Positions 1-6,244 of a stretch of 23,727 bases of DNA are shown here, piece after piece (positions within the stretch are counted from its first letter, which is position 1; every line of letters starts with the position of its first letter). Source of the stretch: a virus; the IMG/VR virus record IMGVR_UViG_3300020475_000500, positions 1-23,727 of that record; one strand, 5' to 3'. The notes under the pieces are model-generated. The model worked only from the letters and a program-made list of their open reading frames with translations. It ran no database searches and was not told the DNA's origin. The translations under genes and the position numbers were made by a program.

Positions 1-8
1 TGTTTGAT

Positions 9-254
9 ATGCAAGAACAAGAAGATAAAAAGTTTGTTGAGTTTAAGATAATAAGAGATGAAGAAATGCCTCCTATTATTTTTAAGCCAGGAGCAGAAGA
101 TGAGGTAAATATTATTATCAATCAAAACTTTGCAATATGGTTAGCATTACATAGAAAAACAATTGGTGGATGTGCAGAAGCACTATTTGATAAAATAGAT
201 GAAATGTTATCTGCACACCTATCTGAACAAAGAATGTATGAAAAGATGGAATAA
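9..254 (+). CDS. Small acidic hypothetical protein, possibly 5'-truncated
   Basis: Encodes 81 residues with no family I recognise. It is acidic, with a central hydrophobic stretch (NIIINQNFAIWLAL, residues 34-47) and a predicted helical C-terminal half. The frame is open from the window edge to the ATG, and no ribosome binding site can be seen in the 8 upstream bases. The gene could therefore start further upstream. It ends two bases before the next mini-gene, so it belongs to the same tightly packed transcription unit. Function unknown. Confidence 0.6.
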   Translation: MQEQEDKKFVEFKIIRDEEMPPIIFKPGAEDEVNIIINQNFAIWLALHRKTIGGCAEALFDKIDEMLSAHLSEQRMYEKME

Positions 255-256
255 CT

Positions 257-361
257 ATGTCTGGTAGAATTGCAAGAATATGCGAAACGCCAGGATGTAA
301 AAAACACACCTATGAATTATTTATAGGAATATGTAAAGAATGTAGAGGAGAGGAAGAATGA
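257..361 (+). CDS. 34-aa Cys-pair mini-protein (zinc-ribbon type)
   Basis: A 34-residue reading frame with C-x4-C (residues 9-14) and C-x2-C (residues 26-29). This is the spacing of a minimal zinc ribbon or zinc knuckle. It starts two bases after the preceding stop and its stop overlaps the next start as ATGA, which supports translation by coupling. The last codons (GGA GAG GAA GAA) also act as a Shine-Dalgarno-like sequence for the next gene. The role is unknown; a metal-stabilised nucleic-acid or protein binder is only an inference. Confidence 0.5.
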   Translation: MSGRIARICETPGCKKHTYELFIGICKECRGEEE

Positions 362-537
362 AATTAGAAATAAACAACCTAGAAACAAATATGCAATACC
401 TCATGGGAAAAGAAGATGGGATTAGACTTGCATTGATGATAGTAGGAAGAAGACATGTTGAAGGAACATCCCTTCAATGGTTGATAAACGAAAGAGATAG
501 AATAAGAAAACAAATAAATGAATTAGAGGAGGAATAA
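358..537 (+). CDS. 59-aa hypothetical helical protein
   Basis: The start overlaps the previous stop (ATGA), with a GAGGAG-rich sequence upstream. The product has 59 residues and is mostly charged and helical. A possible amphipathic coiled coil lies at the C-terminus, ending in LEEE. No family is recognised. The purine-rich end GAG GAG GAA is placed correctly to be the ribosome binding site of the next gene at 540. Confidence 0.55.
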   Translation: MKLEINNLETNMQYLMGKEDGIRLALMIVGRRHVEGTSLQWLINERDRIRKQINELEEE

Positions 538-539
538 AA

Positions 540-695
540 ATGAGCGTAGATAATTATTATATGAGAAGATATGGATGCACACGAAATCAATTCAGAAGAA
601 TTGAAAATAAAGTAGCATACCAAGAACACCTTGATGGTGAAATAGAAGAATGGAAACAAAGAAGAAATAAAATATTAGGAGTTGAAGAAGAATGA
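540..695 (+). CDS. 51-aa hypothetical basic/acidic protein
   Basis: A 51-residue protein starting 2 bases after the preceding TAA, with GAGGAGG about 6 bases upstream. The N-terminal half (YYMRRYGCTRNQFRRIENK) is basic and aromatic and could contact nucleic acid. The C-terminal half is acidic and helical, ending in EEE. Its stop overlaps the next start as ATGATAG. No homologue is recognised. Confidence 0.55.
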   Translation: MSVDNYYMRRYGCTRNQFRRIENKVAYQEHLDGEIEEWKQRRNKILGVEEE

Positions 696-901
696 TAGAA
701 GATAGAGAATTTATGACTAACAATGGATATACAATAATAAAAAAAGAAAACATAACTGCTTACACAATTAAGAAAAGACACTTAGCACAGATGGACACAA
801 TAACACAAGTTGATGTATTTATGACCTGTGGAACTGTATTTACAATAAATAGTGTTGATGTAGATGATTTCAAAGATTGGGTAGGTAAACTCAACGAGTA
901 G
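692..901 (+). CDS. 69-aa hypothetical beta-rich protein
   Basis: The start overlaps the previous stop and follows GAAGAAGA. The sequence alternates hydrophobic and polar residues as in a small beta sheet (YTIIKKENITAYTIKK, VDVFMTCGTVFTI). A C-terminal helix follows (DDFKDWVGKL). The pattern loosely resembles the 78-aa protein at 18172, which also has strands followed by a D-rich helix, but this is not firm homology. Function unknown. Confidence 0.6.
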   Translation: MIEDREFMTNNGYTIIKKENITAYTIKKRHLAQMDTITQVDVFMTCGTVFTINSVDVDDFKDWVGKLNE

Positions 902-907
902 GTATAC

Positions 908-991
908 ATGAAATGGGAAGAATATTTTAGAAGAAAAAAAGCATATAAAGAAAAGAGGAATAAAAAATGGAAGAAAAAGAATGGAAATTAA
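908..991 (+). CDS. Possible 27-aa highly basic peptide
   Basis: A 27-codon frame starting after GTAGGTATAC, with more than a third Lys/Arg and a WKKKNGN tail. It overlaps the start of the next mini-gene (967) in another frame. Its main purpose could be to carry ribosomes to that start: the AAAGAGG site for the next gene lies inside it. It could be a leader peptide or chance coding. Confidence 0.3.
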   Translation: MKWEEYFRRKKAYKEKRNKKWKKKNGN

Positions 992-1131
992 TAGAGACCT
1001 GTATAGAGAAAGGAAAGATAGATATCGAAATGGCTACTATATTAAAGAGCCTTTACGATATGACAGATGGACAAGATTACATTAATGATGCAATCTATCA
1101 TCTTACATTACATAGCATGAAGGCTGATTAA
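967..1131 (+). CDS. 54-aa hypothetical helical protein
   Basis: Encodes 54 residues, preceded by AAAGAGGAATAAAA, a good Shine-Dalgarno with about 7 bases spacing. The product is acidic and predicted to be almost fully helical, like a small helical hairpin: WKLIETCIEKGKIDIEMA, then ILKSLYDM, then DAIYHLTLHSM. No family is recognised. It ends one base before the next start. Confidence 0.55.
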   Translation: MEEKEWKLIETCIEKGKIDIEMATILKSLYDMTDGQDYINDAIYHLTLHSMKAD

Positions 1132-1132
1132 A

Positions 1133-1225
1133 ATGGAAGAATGTAGAGTATGCGGTAAAAGTCTTGCTCTTAGAGTTGAAACAAATGAAGAAGATGTTTG
1201 TTGTAGATGGGTTGTAATGAGATGA
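1133..1225 (+). CDS. 30-aa Cys-rich mini-protein
   Basis: A 30-residue frame with C-x2-C at residues 4-7 and a Cys-Cys pair near residues 23-24, so four potential metal ligands in a very short chain. It starts one base after the preceding stop, and its TGA overlaps the ATG of the following gene (1222). This argues that it is translated. The role is unknown. Confidence 0.45.
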   Translation: MEECRVCGKSLALRVETNEEDVCCRWVVMR

Positions 1226-2358
1226 AAAGAAGACTAGGTAATGGTAGGTGGGATAGAGTCCTAATGGCTAACATGGTAGAATTATCTGTAGCAGATAACT
1301 ATGAAGAAGCAAGAGAAGAATGGTTAGCAACTGGAAAATGTTGGTGGTCATCCTCTGGAGAACAAATGCCTAATTGGGTATTAAGACACCCAAACAAATG
1401 TTTGTGTGGTCATGATATAATTTATCATTTTGAAATTCTAAACACAGAAAACGGAATAAGAGAATGTGTTGGTTCAGACCATATCAATTCGTATCTGATT
1501 ATAAGAGCATTGAAACAATCAGGATTAGCAGAAGAACAGATAACTGATGAGAAGATTGAAGAATGGATTAATATTAGAATGAAAGAAATGAAGTCTAATG
1601 CTTGGTGGGAAATGCATGGTGCAGAATTCCAAAGAATGTTTGATGAAATAAAAGATTTCGATTTAAGAGTCAATGTAAGAACGAAAGGAAAATACTACGA
1701 TTCAAAATTAAGAATGAACAGAGATAAAACATTTATTAGGAAGAGACAGTCTGGAAACTTTGGGGAGGCAGGCTATCAAATGGCGTCAATTGTATGGAGA
1801 TGGAATCATCCTGATAACCCAAAACCACAAGTGCAAACTAGAGGTTATCCAAATCAACAATTACATCAAGATGTTATGATGTTTTATTTTAATTTAGGAA
1901 ATGCTAAAAAAATTATAGCAAAGGAAGATAAGTTTATTGAAAGAAGAATAGAAACTTTAGAAAACTTTGACAAACAACAGAAACAAAAGATTGCTGATTC
2001 AATTAAGAAACGAGAAACATTAGTTGAAAAACTAAAGGAACAATCAGATGAACCTAAATTCATTGAGGCTTGTAACTATTATGGTGTGCCTCCCTTTATC
2101 CCAGAAGAAATGGGATTTGATGATTGGTCTGTATCTTTCTTAAAAGATATCAGATTTAGAATGATTAAAGATAGAGAATTATCCGAAAAACAAGTAGCCA
2201 AACTATGGGATATTCTTGATAAAGGTGGTAAACCACCAATGGCTACACAAAAACAAAAAGATTACCTGCAACGTCTAGGTTACGAGGGAGATTTAGACGA
2301 ATTGACTAAAAGCCAAGCAGGTACTGAAATTACCAAACTAAGAAATAATAAATGGTGA
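1222..2358 (+). CDS. Conserved-type phage/archaeal protein with CxCG...VGSDH zinc motif
   Basis: The start at 1222 is chosen because it overlaps the previous stop as ATGA. An in-frame ATG at 1207 would overlap that gene further. The 378-aa product carries an N-terminal module of the form C-x-CG-x5-Y-x-F-x-I-x-N-x5-I-x-E-C-VGSDHI (about residues 58-90). This is a zinc-binding pattern seen in uncharacterised phage and bacterial proteins. The middle is helical and charged. The C-terminus (MATQKQKDYLQRLGYEGDL, then LTKSQAG) matches a short motif I associate with phage DNA-metabolism proteins of the form TxKQxxYLxxLGYxGD...LTxxxA. A DNA-binding role is an inference; no catalytic site is evident. 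Confidence 0.7.
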   Translation: MKRRLGNGRWDRVLMANMVELSVADNYEEAREEWLATGKCWWSSSGEQMPNWVLRHPNKCLCGHDIIYHFEILNTENGIRECVGSDHINSYLIIRALKQSGLAEEQITDEKIEEWINIRMKEMKSNAWWEMHGAEFQRMFDEIKDFDLRVNVRTKGKYYDSKLRMNRDKTFIRKRQSGNFGEAGYQMASIVWRWNHPDNPKPQVQTRGYPNQQLHQDVMMFYFNLGNAKKIIAKEDKFIERRIETLENFDKQQKQKIADSIKKRETLVEKLKEQSDEPKFIEACNYYGVPPFIPEEMGFDDWSVSFLKDIRFRMIKDRELSEKQVAKLWDILDKGGKPPMATQKQKDYLQRLGYEGDLDELTKSQAGTEITKLRNNKW

Positions 2359-2363
2359 AAAAT

Positions 2364-2588
2364 ATGACTGAAAAGAAAAAGACAGGAAAGAAAAGTAAGG
2401 ATGCCTTAAAGGTTGAAGAGTTGGAAGAAGCAATTGAAACACAAAATACGCAGTTAATACAGATTAGTAATGCGTATCAAGAACTTCTTGCTGCTAATTC
2501 AAGTTTGCAAGGTTTAGTAGGGCAATATGAAAGAACAATCAATTTACTAACCGCCAGATTGATTGAGTCACAGCAATCGCAAGGTTGA
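2364..2588 (+). CDS. 74-aa coiled-coil protein with Lys-rich N-terminus
   Basis: The start at 2364 is preferred over the in-frame 2352 ATG, because 2352 lies inside the preceding gene. The first 15 residues are Lys/Thr rich. The rest (about 17-70) shows heptad spacing of hydrophobics (VEELEEAIETQ, LIQISNAYQELL, LQGLVGQYERTINLL), consistent with a single coiled coil and oligomerisation. No family is recognised. Confidence 0.6.
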   Translation: MTEKKKTGKKSKDALKVEELEEAIETQNTQLIQISNAYQELLAANSSLQGLVGQYERTINLLTARLIESQQSQG

Positions 2589-2628
2589 TAAGGCGGCTAA
2601 CAGATAGAGAAATACCGGAGAGAATGAG

Positions 2629-2832
2629 ATGTTATTAACGATTATTAATGAAACAGGACATACTGAAATGTCCGTAACAATGACGGAAGTTATTGAACAA
2701 ATTAACGACCACCCGACACACTGGGTTTTAATTGATGGAGAACTTACTTCAAGGGAAACCATCACTGAGGTAAATTGGGATACTGTTGATTCAGTTGACC
2801 TTATACCAGCAATTGTTGGCGGAAGTCAATAA
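2629..2832 (+). CDS. Ubiquitin-like beta-grasp protein (ThiS/MoaD/Ubl-type) ending GG-SQ
   Basis: A 67-aa protein whose size and strand order match ThiS/MoaD/Ubl beta-grasp proteins. It has an N-terminal beta hairpin (MLLTIINETG, EMSVTMTE), a helix (EVIEQINDH) and a strand (WVLIDGELTS, the 'vaVNGe.v.r' position). It then reads DSVDLIPAIVGG, like the family's 'gD.Vei.PpvaGG' end. Gly64-Gly65 is followed by Ser-Gln, so the diglycine would have to be exposed by a peptidase before adenylation. The same segment encodes an E1-like enzyme (8525) and a JAMM peptidase (9515), which fits. GGAG lies about 10 bases upstream. Homology is read by eye. A sulfur-carrier role and a protein-modifier role are both possible. 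Confidence 0.62.
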   Translation: MLLTIINETGHTEMSVTMTEVIEQINDHPTHWVLIDGELTSRETITEVNWDTVDSVDLIPAIVGGSQ

Positions 2833-2844
2833 TTATATTAGATG

Positions 2845-2889
2845 AGGCAGGGGGTATAACCCTCTTTATCCCCTGTCTCTCAAAGAGGG
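2845..2889. promoter_or_regulatory. Interlocking hairpins (possible pseudoknot) over the 2896 ribosome binding site
   Basis: Between the Ubl stop and the 2896 start, two inverted repeats interleave. AGGCAGGGG (2845-2853) pairs with CCCCTGTCT (2870-2878), 9 pairs including one G-U. CCCTCTTT (2860-2867) pairs perfectly with AAAGAGGG (2882-2889). The left arm of the second lies in the loop of the first, and the right arm of the first lies in the loop of the second. The two could therefore form an H-type pseudoknot or alternative hairpins. The last arm contains the GAGGG Shine-Dalgarno of the 2896 gene, so folding should hide it. Only base pairing is seen; regulation is inferred. Confidence 0.5.
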
Positions 2890-2895
2890 ATTATT

Positions 2896-3294
2896 ATGAT
2901 AGAGGACAATATCAATTTTATAAACGAACAGACCTTTCCACAAATTATGAAAATATTTGGTTGGGAAGTTAAACCTAATTATCAGGTGTATCAAGGTCTT
3001 GCTATTATCAGGGCTGACTTTTATCCTATCGGACATGTTCTAGGATTTAGTAGCAAGGCAACAATTATATGTGATGGTGAATCCATCATAGAATTAAATG
3101 GAACTAAGTATCATGATTTTGATGAAATAGTTCAAGAAATAGGCTTAACAAATGCCATTGAATCTTTTCCTACATGGAAAATTACTGTAGAAAAGCAATG
3201 GGCTATTTTAAAGCATAACAATGATGGGAAAAAATGGGTAGGGGCATTTACCAATTTAGCAGAAATGCCATATAGAAAAACAATAAGGTGTTAA
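2896..3294 (+). CDS. 132-aa hypothetical protein upstream of RNR
   Basis: Preceded by AAAGAGGG, 6-7 bases from the ATG and inside the second hairpin arm described at 2845-2889. The product is mixed alpha/beta (FPQIMKIFGWEV, GLAIIRADFYPIGHV, ATIICDGESIIELNG) with a conserved-looking W-rich end. No family is recognised. It ends just before the ribonucleotide reductase start (AAGGTG overlaps its last codons), so the two genes are probably translationally coupled. Confidence 0.65.
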   Translation: MIEDNINFINEQTFPQIMKIFGWEVKPNYQVYQGLAIIRADFYPIGHVLGFSSKATIICDGESIIELNGTKYHDFDEIVQEIGLTNAIESFPTWKITVEKQWAILKHNNDGKKWVGAFTNLAEMPYRKTIRC

Positions 3295-3296
3295 CA

Positions 3297-5183
3297 ATGG
3301 AATTAGCAAGTAAAATATTAAGCGACATAACAGTATATATGAAATATTCAAAGTGGATAGAAGCAGAACAGAGAAAAGAAACATGGGATGAAGTAGTAAA
3401 TAGAAACATGAATATGCATCTAAAGAAACTTCAAGAATTAGGTTTCGATGAATCAACAGAACAGTATAATAAAGTAGTTGATGTTTATGATAACTTTGTT
3501 AGACCATTCAAGGTTTTACCATCTATGAGGTCAATGCAATATGCAGGTAAACCAATAGAAGTATCCCCTAACAGCATTTACAACTGTGCATATATGCCAG
3601 TTGATTCTGTTGAATGTTTTCACGAAGCAATGTTTTTATTAATGAATGGGACAGGTTTAGGATATTCAGTGCAAAGACACCATGTTAGAAGTTTACCAGA
3701 GATTAGACAACCAAATAGTGATAGAACAAGAAAAATATTAGTTCAGGATTCTATAGTAGGATGGGCAGAAGCAGTTAAAGAATTGTTTAGGTCATATACA
3801 GGTGAATTAACTCAAAGACCTAGATTTATTTATGATGATATTAGACCTAAAGGAACAAGGTTAAAGACAAGAGGTGGTAAAGCACCAGGCCCTGCTCCAT
3901 TAAGACTATGTATAGTTAAAATAGAAAGTATACTAAGACAAAAGGAAAAAGGTTCTAAACTAACAACCTTAGAATGTCACGATATAATGTGTCATTTAGC
4001 AGATGCAGTAACAGCAGGTGGAAACCGAAGGGCTGCTCTAATATCTTTATTTAGTGCTGATGATGATTATATGTTAAATTGTAAGGCAGGAAAGGGATGG
4101 ATGCAAACAGATGCACAAAGATTCCGAGCAAATAATTCGGCTGTTATTTTGAGGCATCGGGTTGATAAGAAATTTTTTGACGGAATTTGGAACAGAATTA
4201 AGACAAGTGGCTCAGGAGAACCAGGAATTTATTTAACAAACGATAAAGATTGGGGAACAAATCCTTGTTGTGAGATAGGGTTGCGCCCATATCAGTTCTG
4301 TAATTTGACAGAAATTAATTCTTCCACTATAGAAAATCAAGAAGATTTAGATGCGAGAGTAGAAGCAGCAGTAATTTTAGGTACTTTACAGGCTTCGTAT
4401 ACAGATTTCCATTATTTAAGAGATATTTGGAGAGAAACGACAGAAAAAGATGCTTTATTAGGTGTATCTTTAACAGGGCTTGCTTCAAATCGTGTATATA
4501 ATTTAGATTTAACAGGAACAGTTTACCATGCAAAACAAACTAATCAAGAATGGGCAACTCACTTAGGTATTAATCCTGCAGCAAGATTAAGTTGTGTTAA
4601 ACCAAGTGGAACTGCATCAATGGTATGCGGGTCTTCATCTGGTATTCACGCTTGGTTTGACAGGTATTATATTAGAAGGATTAGAGTTGGTAAAGATGAG
4701 GCAATTTGTTCTTATCTAACAATGAACCATCCTGAATTGATTGTTGATGATGAACATAATCCAGATGGTAGGATTATTGAGATACCTCAAAAAGCACCAA
4801 AGGGTGGACTAACTAAGAGAGATGAAGATACCTTTATGTTCTTAGAAAGAGTAAAGAATACTACATTAAGATGGGTAAAACCTGGACATACTAATGGGCA
4901 AAACACCCATAATGTTTCTGCTACTGTTTTCATTGAAAGAGACCAATGGGATGAAGTAGGCGAATGGATGTGGTTAAACAGATATTTCTATAATGGATTA
5001 TCATGTTTCCCTAATGATGAAAGTGTGTATATACAAGCACCATTTGAGTCTTGTAGTAAACAAAGATATGAAGAAATGATGAAAGAATTGACTTTGGTTG
5101 ATTTAACGCAGATTGTAGAATTTGATGATGATAGTAATTTTGGACAAGAACCTGCGTGTGCTGGTGGTGTCTGTGAAATTTAA
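3297..5183 (+). CDS. nrdJ: Adenosylcobalamin-dependent (class II) ribonucleotide reductase
   Basis: Reduces ribonucleotides to deoxyribonucleotides using a B12-generated thiyl radical, supplying dNTPs for viral replication. The 628-aa product has YNCAY (Cys97, first redox cysteine) and NPCCEIGL (Cys324, radical cysteine, with Asn322 and Glu326). It also has FCNLTEIN (Cys335, second redox cysteine), GGNRRAALISLF, and VKPSGTASMV followed by SSGIHAWF. A C-terminal CAGGVC swinging pair (Cys621/Cys626) completes the set. The SSGIHAxW and YYIRRIRV stretch resembles the monomeric RTPR branch (Lactobacillus type), though this protein is about 100 residues shorter. The ATG at 3297 is chosen because AAGGTG lies 6 bases upstream; a GTG at 3288 is in frame. 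No radical-generating subunit is needed or seen. Confidence 0.93.
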   Translation: MELASKILSDITVYMKYSKWIEAEQRKETWDEVVNRNMNMHLKKLQELGFDESTEQYNKVVDVYDNFVRPFKVLPSMRSMQYAGKPIEVSPNSIYNCAYMPVDSVECFHEAMFLLMNGTGLGYSVQRHHVRSLPEIRQPNSDRTRKILVQDSIVGWAEAVKELFRSYTGELTQRPRFIYDDIRPKGTRLKTRGGKAPGPAPLRLCIVKIESILRQKEKGSKLTTLECHDIMCHLADAVTAGGNRRAALISLFSADDDYMLNCKAGKGWMQTDAQRFRANNSAVILRHRVDKKFFDGIWNRIKTSGSGEPGIYLTNDKDWGTNPCCEIGLRPYQFCNLTEINSSTIENQEDLDARVEAAVILGTLQASYTDFHYLRDIWRETTEKDALLGVSLTGLASNRVYNLDLTGTVYHAKQTNQEWATHLGINPAARLSCVKPSGTASMVCGSSSGIHAWFDRYYIRRIRVGKDEAICSYLTMNHPELIVDDEHNPDGRIIEIPQKAPKGGLTKRDEDTFMFLERVKNTTLRWVKPGHTNGQNTHNVSATVFIERDQWDEVGEWMWLNRYFYNGLSCFPNDESVYIQAPFESCSKQRYEEMMKELTLVDLTQIVEFDDDSNFGQEPACAGGVCEI

Positions 5184-5508
5184 AATAGAAGAATTAGAAG
5201 ACTATCAATTAGTTGCTTCTATCTTAATTGATAGAATTGATGAAGTAGAGCATACATTACCTGCTCTACTCACAAGTGTAACAGAAAAGTATGCCTATCG
5301 GGATGCGGCTGAATTAAAGGTCGCATTCCGTAAGGCTACTGAAGATGCTCTTAGTGGTAGCCTTTTTTTGCATGTCTATTATAGATATGTCTATAAGGTA
5401 TTTAGGGCAGTAGGCTTTGTAGAAAGCGGAACAGAATTTAACTCATTGCTAACTGAGTATAAAGAATTAGCAGAATATATAAAGGAGAATAAAAATGAGA
5501 TTTATTGA
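5173..5508 (+). CDS. 111-aa hypothetical helical protein overlapping RNR end
   Basis: The frame runs upstream to 5122 inside the RNR gene, but the likely start is GTG at 5173, just after GGTGGT and 10 bases before the RNR stop. The product is acidic and helical (YQLVASILIDRIDEV, LHVYYRYVYKVFRAVGF, LLTEYKELAEYI). No family is recognised. Close coupling to RNR suggests co-expression, not necessarily a shared function. Confidence 0.6.
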   Translation: MKFKIEELEDYQLVASILIDRIDEVEHTLPALLTSVTEKYAYRDAAELKVAFRKATEDALSGSLFLHVYYRYVYKVFRAVGFVESGTEFNSLLTEYKELAEYIKENKNEIY

Positions 5509-5947
5509 TTGTACCTGTGGATGCAGGGATTTTGACTTAACAGCGAAAGGAAATATGGTATGTAAAAACTGTGGAAAGGATTTTAATCCTTTTGAATCAG
5601 AACATGTCAAAGTAGTAAAGGATGATGGTTTTCATTTCTTTTGGGCTATAATTACGCCACACTTTTCTGAGAGACTTGAAAGAAGAGTTCCAGAAAAAAC
5701 AACAGAAGATGTAATATTAGCGGCTAGAGAAATAGAAAAGGTTTCAAAGAAAAAGAAATATTATTTTACCCATTGGGCCGGACACAAATTATTTTGGATT
5801 TACAAATATAATTATAAGAAGAAAAGATTAGAGATGGAATTCATTACTGTTGCCCCGATTGGAAGCAAGGATAAACTCATGCTACCAAATGGATATATAG
5901 TTAAGAATACTCAATATGTGAAGGTGGATTTTGATGGAAAAGAGTAA
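5495..5947 (+). CDS. Zinc-ribbon protein with HxxxRxxxR segment
   Basis: The 150-aa product starts with a zinc ribbon (CTCGC near residues 6-10 and CKNC at 23-26). A basic, aromatic domain follows. The segment TPHFSERLERRVPEKT (about 49-64) has the His/Arg spacing seen in DUF4258-like/RelE-related phage proteins of the form H-x3-R-x3-R, so a small nucleic-acid-binding or nuclease domain is possible but unproven. The gene overlaps the 5173 gene by 14 bases, with AAAGGAG upstream. Nothing else identifies its role. Confidence 0.6.
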   Translation: MRFIDCTCGCRDFDLTAKGNMVCKNCGKDFNPFESEHVKVVKDDGFHFFWAIITPHFSERLERRVPEKTTEDVILAAREIEKVSKKKKYYFTHWAGHKLFWIYKYNYKKKRLEMEFITVAPIGSKDKLMLPNGYIVKNTQYVKVDFDGKE

Positions 5948-6242
5948 GGAAAAAGTATTTTATGATAAGTATCATAAGAAACAATTGGTTAAAGCAATTA
6001 AGCAATTTAAAAAGGACAAGGATATGAGAAGAACAAGAGGAGACGGCTTCAAGAGATTATATGGTAATGGATTGAAAAGACCAGTTATTGAAGATGTTCA
6101 TTATTCATGGAAACAGTTTGAAAAATTACCTAAAGATGTAGTTATAGTTTATGGATTTATGATAGGCTGTAACCAAGAATATATAGAAAAATTAGACAAC
6201 GAAAATTTCTTTGTACCTAAGAGATTATTAAAAGAGGAATGA
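5934..6242 (+). CDS. 102-aa basic hypothetical protein
   Basis: The start at 5934 is chosen because AAGGTGG is about 6 bases upstream; the frame also contains a TTG at 5931. The N-terminal half is very Lys/Arg rich (YHKKQLVKAIKQFKKDKDMRR), and the C-terminal half has a hydrophobic strand (VVIVYGFMIG). No family is recognised. A nucleic-acid-binding role is a guess from charge alone. Confidence 0.6.
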   Translation: MEKSKEKVFYDKYHKKQLVKAIKQFKKDKDMRRTRGDGFKRLYGNGLKRPVIEDVHYSWKQFEKLPKDVVIVYGFMIGCNQEYIEKLDNENFFVPKRLLKEE

Positions 6243-6244
6243 TT

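Noticed and set aside
5122-5172. Upstream start of the 5173 gene within the RNR coding end
   Set aside because: It would overlap RNR by 62 bases with no binding site, and its first residues read as an out-of-frame copy of RNR. GTG at 5173 after GGTGGT is better.
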